Positions 1-8,804 of a stretch of DNA of 64,000 bases are shown here, piece after piece (the first letter of the stretch is position 1; each line of letters begins with the position of its first letter). Location of the stretch: contig NZ_CP147920.1 of assembly GCF_039645995.1 (NCBI RefSeq), positions 1,178,001 to 1,242,000 of the forward strand. The letters are read 5' to 3'. Origin of the DNA: Sulfurimonas sp. HSL3-1. Lineage in GTDB: Bacteria > Campylobacterota > Campylobacteria > Campylobacterales > Sulfurimonadaceae. Position numbers and translations under genes: made by a program. The notes under the pieces are model-generated. The model had not been told where the DNA came from and ran no database searches. It saw only the letters and a list, made by a program, of their open reading frames with translations.

Positions 1-482
1 TACAGTTTCTTTTCCCAAAACTGCGCGCTTCCCGCTTTGGGGTCAAGCTCGTAGGCGGCGAAGCCGAATTTCCTGTAGGCACCCTGGGCGACTGCGTTAT
101 TGCCAAGCACTTCCAGGGTAATTTTGCAGCAGCCTTTTTCAGCGGCGATCTCTTCGACTTTTTCCAGCAGTTTCTGGCTGATGCCCAGCCCTCTGTATTT
201 GGGAAGGACGGTGATGTCGTGGATGTTGACGAGGGGTTTGCAGGCGAAGGTGGAAAACCCCTCGAAACAGTTGGCCACTCCCGCCGGCTCTCCGTCGGCG
301 TAGGCGATGACGGAGAAGGCGTAGGGGCGTGTTGAAAGCTCTGAGACCAGGTTGTGTTTTACCACTTCATCCAGAGGCTTTCCGCCGCCCATAGGGTCAC
401 GCGCATAGGCGTCGAGCATCATGGGGATCTCTGCTTTGTGCTTTTCACTGGAATAATCTGCTTTGACGACTTGAATGTTCAT
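1..482 (-). CDS. GNAT-family N-acetyltransferase (3' end cut by window edge)
   Basis: Reading from an ATG at 482 toward the window start gives about 160 residues of a GNAT acetyltransferase, which transfers an acetyl group from acetyl-CoA to an amine; the substrate cannot be told. The second half carries the fold's hallmarks: a beta-4 strand (LVNIHDITVLP) followed by the pyrophosphate-binding loop YRGLGISQKLL, then an Asn/Gly-rich beta-5 with ALGNNAVAQ-like wording (VLGNNAVAQGAYRKFGF), typical of the CoA-binding end. The final visible bases are CTG TA, so the protein probably ends one base beyond the window. It is divergently arranged with the gene starting near 576. No neighbour suggests a substrate. 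Confidence 0.85.
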   Translation of the reverse strand, partial: MNIQVVKADYSSEKHKAEIPMMLDAYARDPMGGGKPLDEVVKHNLVSELSTRPYAFSVIAYADGEPAGVANCFEGFSTFACKPLVNIHDITVLPKYRGLGISQKLLEKVEEIAAEKGCCKITLEVLGNNAVAQGAYRKFGFAAYELDPKAGSAQFWEKKL

Positions 483-575
483 ATTTTGCCTTGTGATCGG
501 AGTAATGGATGTTAAATTATGTGCACGCGAATATGTTATGCATATTTTAGTGCAACGAAAGTAAAAAGGAAACTA

Positions 576-902
576 ATGACCTGCAAACTCCACGAGGTAA
601 TCGATTTTGTCCGTCAGTACCACCTGCTCGACGACCTGAGCGATGAAGATATCGAAGGCTACTTCCACACCTTTCACCACGCCTGCAAATGGGATAAAGA
701 GATCCACTCCCACGACATCGACTGCGACGAGATCGGGATTATCGTCGACAAGACGAAAGAGGTGCTTGACGAAGCTTACGAGCACGAATATACCCTGCCG
801 CAGATCTTTGAGGTCGCCAAGGCGTTCTGCGGCGTTTTCGAAGCGGCAAAGGCCCCTAAAGCGCCTGTGCCGTTTGTCATTGTCCTGCTGACCAGACTCT
901 AA
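576..902 (+). CDS. Small conserved-looking protein of unknown function
   Basis: A 108-residue, acidic, His- and Cys-containing protein that I do not recognise. I chose the ATG at 576 because an AAAAGGAAA ribosome site lies just in front; an in-frame ATG at 519 would add a poor leader. Visible features are an Asp/Glu/His-rich first half (HTFHHACKW, EIHSHDIDCDE) that could bind metal, and an Ala/Pro-rich tail ending in a hydrophobic stretch (PVPFVIVLLTRL). It converges on exonuclease III with a hairpin between them. No function is assigned; it is judged real from its start signal and codon use. Confidence 0.6.
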   Translation: MTCKLHEVIDFVRQYHLLDDLSDEDIEGYFHTFHHACKWDKEIHSHDIDCDEIGIIVDKTKEVLDEAYEHEYTLPQIFEVAKAFCGVFEAAKAPKAPVPFVIVLLTRL

Positions 903-924
903 GCTGCACTTTCATACGAAACAG

Positions 925-940
925 GCCCCCTTTCGGGGGC
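925..940. terminator. Hairpin between convergent genes
   Basis: GCCCCC-TTTC-GGGGGC forms a perfect 6-bp stem with a 4-base loop, placed between the ends of two convergent genes (902 and 986). Neither side has a strong T-run, so it is a probable bidirectional terminator rather than a textbook one. Confidence 0.5.
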
Positions 941-985
941 TGCTCCACAAAATTATTTAGCGAAATATATAACCGGTGTGAAGCA

Positions 986-1762
986 CTACAGCGCGAGGCG
1001 GATGCCGACGGGGCAGTGGTCGGAGCCTTCGATGTCCTGGAGGATGAAGGCGTCTTCAAGTACCTCGGTCAGGTCGTCGGAGATGAAGAAATAGTCGATC
1101 CGCCACCCCACGTTCTTCGTGCGGGCGCTGAAACGGTAGGACCACCAGCTGTACTCCTCCTCAATGTCGCCGTGCACGTAACGGAAAGTGTCGATGTAAC
1201 CGTGTTCGACGAGCTTATCGATCCACGCGCGCTCTTCGGGCAGAAAGCCGGAGGTCTTGGCATTGGACTTGGGGTTTTTCAGGTCGATCTCGCGGTGTGC
1301 CGTGTTAACGTCCCCGCAGATGACGATGCTTTTTCCTTCGTCGCGCAGCGCGTCGCAGTAGGTGAGGAACTTCTCGTAAAAGGCCATCTTGTACGCGAGG
1401 CGCTCATCGTCCTTCTGGCCGTTGGGGAAGTAGACGTTAAAGAGGGTGAAATCGTCGTAGTCATGCTGGATGATGCGCCCTTCGTGCTCGCTGTCGATGT
1501 CGAGGCAGAACTCGGAGGAGTCGGGAACGAGGTGTGAGAAGGTTGCCGTACCGGAGTAGCCTTTTCGCTCGCCGCTATTGATGGTCAGCGTCGCGTAGTT
1601 GGTATCGAAGAGGTCGTCGGGGAACTGGGACGCTGTGGCTTTGATCTCCTGGAGACAGAGAATATCCGGACGGCGTTCATCGACCCATTTGAGTGCCTGC
1701 TTGTTGGCGACGGCGCGGATACCGTTGACGTTCCATGAAAGTATTTCGATTGTATCGGACAT
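986..1762 (-). CDS. xth: Exodeoxyribonuclease III (AP endonuclease)
   Basis: A 258-residue enzyme of the ExoIII/APE1 family, which cuts DNA at abasic sites and trims 3' blocking groups in base excision repair. All family blocks are visible: SWNVNGIRA at the start, LCLQEIK with the metal-binding Glu near residue 39, NVYFPNGQ, the catalytic GDVNTAH block near residue 150, and the C-terminal GSDHCPVGI with the catalytic Asp-His. Length is normal for the family. It lies 54 bases behind sdhE on the same strand and may be read through from that operon, although a functional link is not evident. Confidence 0.95.
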   Translation of the reverse strand: MSDTIEILSWNVNGIRAVANKQALKWVDERRPDILCLQEIKATASQFPDDLFDTNYATLTINSGERKGYSGTATFSHLVPDSSEFCLDIDSEHEGRIIQHDYDDFTLFNVYFPNGQKDDERLAYKMAFYEKFLTYCDALRDEGKSIVICGDVNTAHREIDLKNPKSNAKTSGFLPEERAWIDKLVEHGYIDTFRYVHGDIEEEYSWWSYRFSARTKNVGWRIDYFFISDDLTEVLEDAFILQDIEGSDHCPVGIRLAL

Positions 1763-1816
1763 TGAATGTACCTTGTGAGAGCAGGGGAGAGGCGCAGGCA
1801 GCGCCCCGTGTAGTCG

Positions 1817-2701
1817 TTAGACGAAGTTGACCTTGGAGACGTGGTGCTTGAGACCGAGTTCGGCCGGCGTGCAGCCCAGGGCCAGGCCGACCATCTGCTG
1901 CATGTGTAGGACCGGCATCTTGACGTCGCGGCCGACGGCGTGGCCGGCGTGCTCGTACTGGGTGTCGAGTTTCAGGTGGCACAGCGGGCAGGGTGTGACC
2001 ATCCAGTCCGCGTTGGCATCCATGGCACCCATCAGGGCTTTACCGGTGAGCAGGGCAGCCGTTTTCGGCGCCTGGAGCTCCGCGTGGAATCCGCAGCACT
2101 TGTTCTTCTCTTCGTAGTCGACGTTGACGCCGCCCAGGGTGACAATGAGGTCATCCAGAGAGTTCGGGTTGTACGGGTTCTCCGCTTTGCCGTGCGTTTC
2201 GTTCTGCAGCTCGGAAGGGCGGATGTTGTGACAGCCGTAGAAGGGAGCGATATTGAACTGAGAGAGCGGCGTGACAACCTTCTCTTTGAGCGTCTCGAGA
2301 CCGAAGTCGTCGATGATCGCGTAGAGGAAGTGGGTGATCTCGGAGGTACCTTTGTACTCCAGGCCGACTTCGGCGAGCTTCTCGTTGACGCGGGCTTTGA
2401 GCTCCGGGTCGTTGTCGAGGCGGTGCTTCGTCATCGCCGTGTTGAGCTGGCAGGTATTACAGATGGTGACCATCGTCATCCCACGGGATTCCGCGTAGCA
2501 GATGTTGCGCGCGTTGAGGACAAGCGACAGGAAATCGTCATAGTCCTGCAGGTGGGACGCGCCGCAGCAGGTCGCTTCGGAAAGCTCAACGAGTTCGATA
2601 CCGAGCTTTTCGGCGACGGCGTACGTCGACATCAACTGCTCCGGCGTACTCTCCTTGGCGGTACATCCTGTAAAAAGGGCGTATGTGAGTTTCTTTTCCA
2701 T
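1817..2701 (-). CDS. sdhE: HdrB-like CCG subunit of succinate dehydrogenase/fumarate reductase (SdhE/MfrE)
   Basis: A 294-residue protein with two CCG domains, the replacement for the cytochrome b anchor in non-classical SdhABE/MfrABE complexes. The cysteines are plain: C13, CCG at 45-47 and CxxC at 81-84 in the first domain; C157, CCG at 202-204 and CPLC at 238-241 in the second. By family knowledge these bind a noncubane or 4Fe-4S cluster and pass electrons between the quinone pool and the iron-sulfur subunit. It has no transmembrane helix, so it would sit on the membrane surface. It is last in the sdhA-sdhB-sdhE operon, 9 bases after sdhB. Confidence 0.92.
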   Translation of the reverse strand: MEKKLTYALFTGCTAKESTPEQLMSTYAVAEKLGIELVELSEATCCGASHLQDYDDFLSLVLNARNICYAESRGMTMVTICNTCQLNTAMTKHRLDNDPELKARVNEKLAEVGLEYKGTSEITHFLYAIIDDFGLETLKEKVVTPLSQFNIAPFYGCHNIRPSELQNETHGKAENPYNPNSLDDLIVTLGGVNVDYEEKNKCCGFHAELQAPKTAALLTGKALMGAMDANADWMVTPCPLCHLKLDTQYEHAGHAVGRDVKMPVLHMQQMVGLALGCTPAELGLKHHVSKVNFV

Positions 2702-2710
2702 GACTTATCC

Positions 2711-3691
2711 TTAGAATTTGACCGTTGACGACGATTTGATCAGGGCCTTGACCTCGTCGAGTTTGTCCGATTTCGGCATGTTCCACGGCATGACGACTTT
2801 GCCGACCTTGAACATCTTGAATCCGACCTTGCCGTGTTTCATCAGCATCGGGACCGTACCCTCGGAGTAGCGGACGAGTTCCGCTTCATCCAGCAGACCG
2901 TGCTTCTTGATGGAGTGTGCGAAGCCGACGGCGTGGCGCGTCGCGACGTTGTTGATGGCAACGCCGTTCTCGAAGACCTGGTTATGCAGCTTCGTGATCT
3001 TTTCGATCGGGTTGACCTCTTTGGGACAGACCTCCTGGCACTCGAAACATTTGACACAGTCCCAGACACCCTGGTCCGGCGCATTGACGATGTCAAGACG
3101 ATCGAGGGTCGCTTTGTCGCGCACGTCGGCGTTAAAGCGGTAGGCGGCGGCAAACGCGGCAGGCCCGATGTAGGATTCGTTGTTCTCAAGCGACGGACAG
3201 GAGTAGTGGCACAGACCGCACTGGATACAGTAGTCGGCCTCGAGCAACTGCGCTTCCTCTTTCGGTGTGACGAGGTTTTCGCTCTCCGGGTGTTCGTCGA
3301 TCTCGTCGATGAGATAGGGTTTGACCTGCTCGTGCTTCTTCCAGAAGTCCTCTTTGTCGATGATCATGTCCTTGACCGCGCGCTTGATGCTGAGCGGCTC
3401 GAGGGTCAGCTCGGTGCCGAAGAGCTCGATCAGGTCGTTCATGCGCTCTTTACAGGCCAGGACGCCTTTGCCGTTGACTTTGATGGCACAGGCGCCGCAG
3501 ATCCCGTGGCGGCAGCTGCGGCGGTAGCTGAAGCTACCGTCGACGTCCCACTTGATGCGGTTGAGGATATCGAGGACGACCTCTTCGGAGGTGACCTCCA
3601 TCTCGATCGTCTTGTAGTGGGGAAGGTAGTCCGTTTCGGCGTTGAAGCGGAACACGTTGAATGTAATGGTTTGTGTTGTAATAGTCGTCAT
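2711..3691 (-). CDS. sdhB: Succinate dehydrogenase/fumarate reductase iron-sulfur subunit
   Basis: A 326-residue electron-transfer subunit. Cysteines 60, 65, 68 and 80 form the plant-type [2Fe-2S] site (CRHGICGAC then C80); C155/158/161/165 (CIQCGLCHYSCP) fit a 4Fe-4S cluster; C212/215/218/222 (CVKCFECQEVCP) fit the third cluster. The C-terminal region is longer than in E. coli SdhB, as is usual for SdhABE/MfrB proteins. Two ATGs stand in tandem after AAGGGGAAG; I take the second (3691) because its spacing to the ribosome site is better. The sdhA stop at 3702 lies within the ribosome-binding site region, so the genes are translationally coupled. Confidence 0.93.
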   Translation of the reverse strand: MTTITTQTITFNVFRFNAETDYLPHYKTIEMEVTSEEVVLDILNRIKWDVDGSFSYRRSCRHGICGACAIKVNGKGVLACKERMNDLIELFGTELTLEPLSIKRAVKDMIIDKEDFWKKHEQVKPYLIDEIDEHPESENLVTPKEEAQLLEADYCIQCGLCHYSCPSLENNESYIGPAAFAAAYRFNADVRDKATLDRLDIVNAPDQGVWDCVKCFECQEVCPKEVNPIEKITKLHNQVFENGVAINNVATRHAVGFAHSIKKHGLLDEAELVRYSEGTVPMLMKHGKVGFKMFKVGKVVMPWNMPKSDKLDEVKALIKSSSTVKF

Positions 3692-3701
3692 CATCTTCCC
3701 C

Positions 3702-5414
3702 TTAGTATGTACGCTCTTGCGGTTCGAATTTGCCCGGTGTGACCGCCATGTAGTCGAGGCTGATCTCACCGTTTGCATCCATGTACGCCATAGTGTGCTT
3801 CATGAAGGCTTCGTCGTCGCGTGTCGTGAAGTCCTCGCGGTAGTGCGCGCCGCGGCTCTCTTTGCGCGCCAGGGCGCTTTCAACGATGAAGAGGGCATAG
3901 TCAAGCATGTGGCCCAGTTCGATCGCTTCTTGGAGGTCCGTGTTGAAGATCTTGGACTTGTCGTCGATACGGATGTTTTCGAAGCGCTTGCGCAGTGCTT
4001 TGACGATCTCGACCTGCTTGGAGAGGGTCTCCTCGGTACGGAAGACGCCGGCATTGTCGGTCATGCTCTGCTGCAGTTCGTTACGCAGGCCCGGTACCGT
4101 CTCTTTGCCGTTATTGGTGAGGATACGCTCCATCTCTGTGATCATCGTGTCGGCATCGGACTGTTCCGCCTCGCGGAGGTAGAGCGTCTCGATGTCATTG
4201 ACCATGCTCTGACCGACGTGGCGGCCGAAGAGCAGGGCTTCGAGGACGGAGTTGGCACCGAGGCGGTTCGCACCGTGGACGCTGACGCAGGCACATTCAC
4301 CCGCCGCGTAGAAGCCTTCGACGAGTTCGTCGTTGTTCTTGCGGACGTGTCCGTCGATATCGACCGGGATACCGCCCATGGAGTAGTGCGCCGTCGCGGA
4401 GATAAGAATGGGCTCTTTGATCATGTCGAGGCCGAGGAAGGTGATAGCCAGGTCGCGCAGCTCGGGCAGGCGCTCCATGATCTTCTCTTTGCCCAGGTGG
4501 GTCAGGTCGATGTAGACGGCGTCTTTGCGCGGTCCGACCCCGCGCCCTTCACGGATCTCGTTGATGATGGCGCGGGCGACGACGTCGCGGGAAGCCAGTT
4601 CAAGCTTGTTCGGCGCGTAGCGCTCCATGAAGCGCTCGCCTTCGGAGTTGAGCAGTTTTCCGCCTTCGCCGCGGGCCGCCTCGGAGATGAGGATACCGCT
4701 GCCCGAAAGGCCTGACGGGTGGAACTGGACGAATTCCATGTCCTCCAGCGGGAGGCCGTGGCGCGCAACGATGGAGAGGCCGTCACCGGTATTGGCGTGG
4801 GCGTTGGAGCTGATCTTGAACGCGCGGGCGTAACCGCCGGTGGCGAACATAACGGCCTTGGCGTTGAAGATCGCCTTTTCCTGGTTACGAATATTGAAGG
4901 CGACGACACCGCTGACCTTGCCGTCTTCGTAAATAATGTCGGCGGCGTACCACTCGTCGATGAAGTCGACGCCGACGCGCAGCGCCTGCTCGTAGATCGT
5001 CTGAAGCAGGGTCAGACCCGTACGGTCTTTCGCGAAACAGGCGCGCGGGGAGGACTGGCCTCCGAAGGGGCGCTGGGCGATCTTACCGTCGTCGGTACGG
5101 CTGAAGGCCGCTCCCATGCGCTCTGCCCAGCGGATCGTTTCCGGGGCTTTCTGACACATCAGCTCAACCGCGTCCTGGTCGGCGAGGTAGTCCGCACCCT
5201 TGACGGTGTCGAATTCGTGCAGCTCGATGCTGTCGACATCGCTGAGCGCAGCGTTGATACCGCCCTGCGCCGCACCGGAGTGCGAACGCAGCGGGTGGAG
5301 TTTGGTAATGACGGCGACGTTCTTGCCGGCTTGTTTCAGCTCTCTGGCAGCCGCAGAACCTGCCAGACCGGAACCGACGATTACCGCATCATAAGTATAA
5401 ATAGGAATACTCAT
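3702..5414 (-). CDS. sdhA: Succinate dehydrogenase/fumarate reductase flavoprotein subunit
   Basis: A 570-residue flavoprotein that interconverts succinate and fumarate. The Rossmann motif [15 protein letters not shown] is at residues 11-25; H45 in [10 protein letters not shown] matches the histidine that carries covalent FAD in this family; HPSG and EAARGEGG blocks line the active site; the C-terminal capping region is complete. The protein begins directly at the FAD domain with no Tat signal, unlike periplasmic MfrA of Campylobacter, so I infer a cytoplasmic-facing enzyme. Direction in the cell (succinate oxidation or fumarate respiration) cannot be read from sequence. GGAAGG precedes the ATG and a TATAAT box lies at 5447-5452. 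Confidence 0.94.
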   Translation of the reverse strand: MSIPIYTYDAVIVGSGLAGSAAARELKQAGKNVAVITKLHPLRSHSGAAQGGINAALSDVDSIELHEFDTVKGADYLADQDAVELMCQKAPETIRWAERMGAAFSRTDDGKIAQRPFGGQSSPRACFAKDRTGLTLLQTIYEQALRVGVDFIDEWYAADIIYEDGKVSGVVAFNIRNQEKAIFNAKAVMFATGGYARAFKISSNAHANTGDGLSIVARHGLPLEDMEFVQFHPSGLSGSGILISEAARGEGGKLLNSEGERFMERYAPNKLELASRDVVARAIINEIREGRGVGPRKDAVYIDLTHLGKEKIMERLPELRDLAITFLGLDMIKEPILISATAHYSMGGIPVDIDGHVRKNNDELVEGFYAAGECACVSVHGANRLGANSVLEALLFGRHVGQSMVNDIETLYLREAEQSDADTMITEMERILTNNGKETVPGLRNELQQSMTDNAGVFRTEETLSKQVEIVKALRKRFENIRIDDKSKIFNTDLQEAIELGHMLDYALFIVESALARKESRGAHYREDFTTRDDEAFMKHTMAYMDANGEISLDYMAVTPGKFEPQERTY

Positions 5415-5446
5415 AACCTTCCTTCGTAAACGTAAATATGCGTCAG

Positions 5447-5452
5447 ATTATA
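5447..5452 (-). promoter_or_regulatory. -10 box of the sdhABE operon
   Basis: A perfect TATAAT on the minus strand, about 33 bases upstream of the sdhA ATG, with a purine-rich ribosome site in between. No clear -35 is seen, which is normal for this phylum. Confidence 0.6.
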
Positions 5453-5528
5453 GCGATTGAAAGGGTAGGTTTCGGTTAAACGGTTCTGGCTGGAGAGCGG
5501 AAGGGAAAGGTGTTACAAAATGAACCAG

Positions 5529-5551
5529 AAAGGCCCACAAATGGGGCCTTT
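5529..5551 (-). terminator. Hairpin after the degenerate GGDEF gene
   Basis: AAAGGCCC and GGGCCTTT pair over 8 bp around a 7-base loop, 12 bases downstream of the stop of the minus-strand gene ending at 5563. On the minus strand it is followed by TTTCTGG, a weak T-tract. It separates this gene from the sdhABE promoter. Confidence 0.6.
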
Positions 5552-5562
5552 GGAGGGAAAAT

Positions 5563-6765
5563 CTATAACATTTTCGTATTGTTATTCGTATCGGAAACGC
5601 AGTTACCGCCCTTCTCCTGAGCCATTCTCAGGCGCTCTTTGGCGTTTTTGACGGCATCGTCGAGGGTCTGGGAGGCGGTTTTTGAGGCAAAGCCGCCGCT
5701 GAGCGTGATGGGGAAGGAGTCGTGTGGCATTTTGAAACGGTTCTCTTCGATCATCTGTCTGATATGGTTACACTCTTCCAGCGCTTTATGTTTGTCGCTG
5801 CGCAGCAGTACGGCAATGAACTGGCCGCCGTGGATGCGTCCGATCTGGTCATTTTGCATTTTGTGCAGTTTCATGATGGAGGTGATCTTGATCAAAATCG
5901 GGTCGATGACGCTCTGCGGGAAATGGTTGACAAGCTTGGAATAGTTGTCGATCTCGAAGATGCAGACGAAGGCGTGCATATCCTTGGAGGCTTTCGGCCG
6001 GCGGTCAAAGCCGATTTTCACCCCTTCGTAGTTGGGGAGCTGCGTCACCTCATCCTTCTTGCCGTTGGCGGAAGCTGCGTCACCGCTCTCCTGGCGTATT
6101 TTCAAAGCGATGGTGTTGATCTCGGTCGTTTTGAACTTGACCGAGGCGCGGGTGGCTCCCTCCTGGGGATGAAGCGCATAAATGTCACCCAGAATCGTTT
6201 TAGAGGCGTTGCGGGCAGCGGTCATGACGACGAAGCCCCAAAGCAGGACCAGGATCAGCATCGCGCCTACGAGCAGGCTGTACTGGTAGAGGGTGTTGTT
6301 CTGCAGCTTGGTCAGCGGGTAGAAGAGCGTGGTATAGTTTTCGACGGCTCTGAGCATGTCGTCGCGTCTGGAAGGGGAATCGACGCTGGCGTTGAAATAG
6401 GCCGAGGCCGATGCGTTCAGGACTCTGTCACGTTCGCGGAGCAGGTTGGTGTATTTGCTGCGGGTTTTCGCCTCTCTGAAGATAAGGCTGTTGGCGATCT
6501 CGTAGACGTTCTCGCTGTCGAGGGCGTCGATCAGGATCGGCAGGCGGCTGAGGACGCCGCTGGCGCGGATACGGTCGAGGGCGGGGTCCGCACGGTCCAT
6601 CTTTGCGAGGGAGTGGACGAGCCTCTCCTGCTCAGCCATATTGTCGATCCGCTTGTAGGTAGCATAGGAACTGGCGAGGAGCAATCCGCTCAGAAGGGTG
6701 AACAGTATGAGCAGCGTTGCGTTGAACTGCACCGAACTTAGGAGCTTCTTGATCGACGTTTTCAT
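5563..6765 (-). CDS. Membrane protein with degenerate GGDEF domain
   Basis: A 400-residue protein: helix in membrane at 13-34, a periplasmic sensor-like region of about 125 residues, a second membrane helix at 162-184, a linker, and a GGDEF-fold domain from about 240. The catalytic loop, normally GG(D/E)EF, reads HGGQF at 312-316, so the key acidic residue is replaced by Gln and diguanylate cyclase activity is unlikely. By family precedent such domains often act as GTP or c-di-GMP sensors or as signalling scaffolds. The extracytoplasmic half has no domain I recognise. It is a single-gene unit, divergent from thiL. Confidence 0.85.
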   Translation of the reverse strand: MKTSIKKLLSSVQFNATLLILFTLLSGLLLASSYATYKRIDNMAEQERLVHSLAKMDRADPALDRIRASGVLSRLPILIDALDSENVYEIANSLIFREAKTRSKYTNLLRERDRVLNASASAYFNASVDSPSRRDDMLRAVENYTTLFYPLTKLQNNTLYQYSLLVGAMLILVLLWGFVVMTAARNASKTILGDIYALHPQEGATRASVKFKTTEINTIALKIRQESGDAASANGKKDEVTQLPNYEGVKIGFDRRPKASKDMHAFVCIFEIDNYSKLVNHFPQSVIDPILIKITSIMKLHKMQNDQIGRIHGGQFIAVLLRSDKHKALEECNHIRQMIEENRFKMPHDSFPITLSGGFASKTASQTLDDAVKNAKERLRMAQEKGGNCVSDTNNNTKML

Positions 6766-6864
6766 TGATGTCCTGTATGTGGTTTTTTACTAATTTTAAT
6801 TGGTGTTTTATTAAGTGACACTTATGACACTCCCTGCGTAAAGGCGCCGCAAGCGAGAGTGGAG

Positions 6865-6870
6865 TAAAAT
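6865..6870 (+). promoter_or_regulatory. Candidate -10 box of thiL
   Basis: TAAAAT lies 12 bases before the thiL ATG. A start site 6-7 bases downstream would leave only a handful of untranslated bases and no Shine-Dalgarno sequence, suggesting a nearly leaderless transcript. Confidence 0.4.
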
Positions 6871-6882
6871 TCTCCTCTTATT

Positions 6883-7707
6883 ATGGATCTGGAAAAACGT
6901 TTTATCGCTTCCGTCTCCGCTGCGTCAAAGCAGATCGGGGATGACGGGGCCGTGATCGGTTCTACTGTCTATTCGAACGATGCATTCATCGAGGGGACGC
7001 ATTTCAAACGCGCATGGATGACGCCGCGCCAGATCGCCTACAAGGCATTCGCGGTCAACATCTCGGATGCCGTGGCGATGAATGCAGTGCCGCGTTACGC
7101 ACTGCTTGCAATCGGTATTCCATCCTCGTTCACTGCGGGCGAGGCAGATGCCCTGGCGGCGGGATTCGTCGAGGCCTCGGCGGCCTTCGGATGCGAACTC
7201 ATCGGCGGGGATACCGTCAAAAGCGAGCGGCTCATCATTTCGCTGACCATCGTCTCGGAAACGCGGCGTCCGCTGCGACGCAGCGGGATTAAGAGGGGCG
7301 ATCTGCTGGCCTTCACGGGCAGCGTCGGCAAAGCAAAGCGGGAGCTGCAGTATCTGCTGGCGGGCCGCAGGGCGCACGCGCAGTCGCACTATGTGCGGCC
7401 GCGGCTGCGCCGGGAGTTCATCGCCGATGCCGCGCCATATCTACGGGCGGGGATGGACATCTCGGACGGGATCTACACCGACCTGCAGCGCCTGGCCGAC
7501 CTCAACCGGACAGGCTTCTCCTTTTTCCGCCCCCTCGGCAAATCGGCGGGGTGCAGCGGGGAGGAGTACGAGATGCTCGTCGCTTTCCCGCCGCGGATGC
7601 GAAAGCGCGTCGAGTATCTGGCGCGCAAACACCGAACGCCATTGACCGTTTTCGCCCGGGCCGCACGGACCCGCTACAAAAACCCGTGCAAATCACACCA
7701 CTTTTAA
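6883..7707 (+). CDS. thiL: Thiamine-monophosphate kinase
   Basis: A 274-residue ThiL/PurM-fold ATP-dependent kinase that phosphorylates thiamine phosphate to the active cofactor thiamine diphosphate. Family signatures: IGDDGAVIG near the start, the LIGGDTVKS loop that binds ATP and metal near residue 105, and MDISDGIYTDL near residue 190. It is shorter than E. coli ThiL (about 325), which is common in this phylum. The end is basic and Ser/His-rich. truD starts 8 bases after the stop, so thiL-truD-psd is an operon. No other thiamine gene is nearby. Confidence 0.88.
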   Translation: MDLEKRFIASVSAASKQIGDDGAVIGSTVYSNDAFIEGTHFKRAWMTPRQIAYKAFAVNISDAVAMNAVPRYALLAIGIPSSFTAGEADALAAGFVEASAAFGCELIGGDTVKSERLIISLTIVSETRRPLRRSGIKRGDLLAFTGSVGKAKRELQYLLAGRRAHAQSHYVRPRLRREFIADAAPYLRAGMDISDGIYTDLQRLADLNRTGFSFFRPLGKSAGCSGEEYEMLVAFPPRMRKRVEYLARKHRTPLTVFARAARTRYKNPCKSHHF

Positions 7708-7715
7708 AGAGTACC

Positions 7716-8804
7716 ATGGACCGTTTCTACTACCTGCAGCATGCACCGATCCCCTTCGTTTTCAAACAGAGCGTACGCGACTTTGTCGTCAACGAAATTC
7801 CGCTTTACCCTTTTACGGGCAACGGCGAACACCTCATCTTGCATGTGCGCAAAAAGAACCTCTCCACCTGGGACCTCATCTCCCTGCTGGCGAAGTACCT
7901 CGGCATCAAAGGCAAGGAGATCGGGTATGCCGGTCTCAAAGACAAGAACGCGATGACGACGCAGTACATCTCGCTGCCGAAGAAGTTTGAGAAGAAACTG
8001 GAGGGGTTCAGCCACGAGAACGTGAAGATTCTCGAGAAGACCTACCACAAGAACAAGATCCACATGGGACACCTCAAGGGGAACCGCTTTTTTATTCGTC
8101 TCAAGAAGGTGACGCCGACGGCGGCCAAGAAGATCGACGAGGCGCTGAAACAGATAGCCGCCTACGGCATGCCGAACTTTTTCGGCTATCAGCGGTTCGG
8201 CATCGGCGGGGAGAACTGGAAGAAGGGTGAGGCCCTGCTGCGCGGGAAGATCAAGGAGCGCAACGTCAAGCTGAAACGGCTTTATATTAATGCATATCAA
8301 AGCCACCTCTTCAACCTCTGGCTGAGCCGCCGCATCGAGGTGAGCACGCTGATCGGCAACTTTGATGCCAAAGAGATATCGCCGCTGCTCAACATCCCCG
8401 AAGATCAGCTGCAAAAGCTGGCGCAGCAGCCGCACCCCTACAAGCTCATCGAGGGGGACGTCATGATGCACTACCCGCACGGCCGCCCTTTCGAATTCGA
8501 CGGTGACGCGGAGGATATCGAACGCTTCAACGAGCGCGACATTGTTCCGACGGGCCTGCTGGTCGGCAAACGGGCCAAACGCTCCACGGGGCTCTCCCGG
8601 GACTTCGAAAAGGCGTATGACGCCGTCCACGAGATCGACGGTCAGCGCCGCTATGCCTGGGTTTTTCCCGAAGAGGTTGAGGGCAAATACCGTGAGGAGG
8701 AAGCCTGGTACGAACTGCACTTTACGCTCCCCAAAGGCTCCTACGCGACCGTACTGATCGAAGAGATCGCCAAACGCAAAATTGACAACGACGAGGAAGC
8801 ATGA
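7716..8804 (+). CDS. truD: tRNA pseudouridine(13) synthase TruD
   Basis: A 362-residue pseudouridine synthase that modifies U13 of tRNAGlu. The characteristic GYAGLKDKNAMTTQ block near residues 69-82 holds the catalytic Asp; NFFGYQRFGIGG follows near residue 160, also a TruD signature. I start it at the ATG at 7716 because upstream in-frame sequence lies inside thiL and because MDRFYYLQ is a natural family start. The stop overlaps the psd start (ATGA). Confidence 0.94.
   Translation: MDRFYYLQHAPIPFVFKQSVRDFVVNEIPLYPFTGNGEHLILHVRKKNLSTWDLISLLAKYLGIKGKEIGYAGLKDKNAMTTQYISLPKKFEKKLEGFSHENVKILEKTYHKNKIHMGHLKGNRFFIRLKKVTPTAAKKIDEALKQIAAYGMPNFFGYQRFGIGGENWKKGEALLRGKIKERNVKLKRLYINAYQSHLFNLWLSRRIEVSTLIGNFDAKEISPLLNIPEDQLQKLAQQPHPYKLIEGDVMMHYPHGRPFEFDGDAEDIERFNERDIVPTGLLVGKRAKRSTGLSRDFEKAYDAVHEIDGQRRYAWVFPEEVEGKYREEEAWYELHFTLPKGSYATVLIEEIAKRKIDNDEEA

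Noticed and set aside
902-986. tRNA or small RNA gene in short gaps
   Set aside because: I looked through all gaps over 90 bases for cloverleaf ends (GTTCGA loop and CCA-type stems) and found none.
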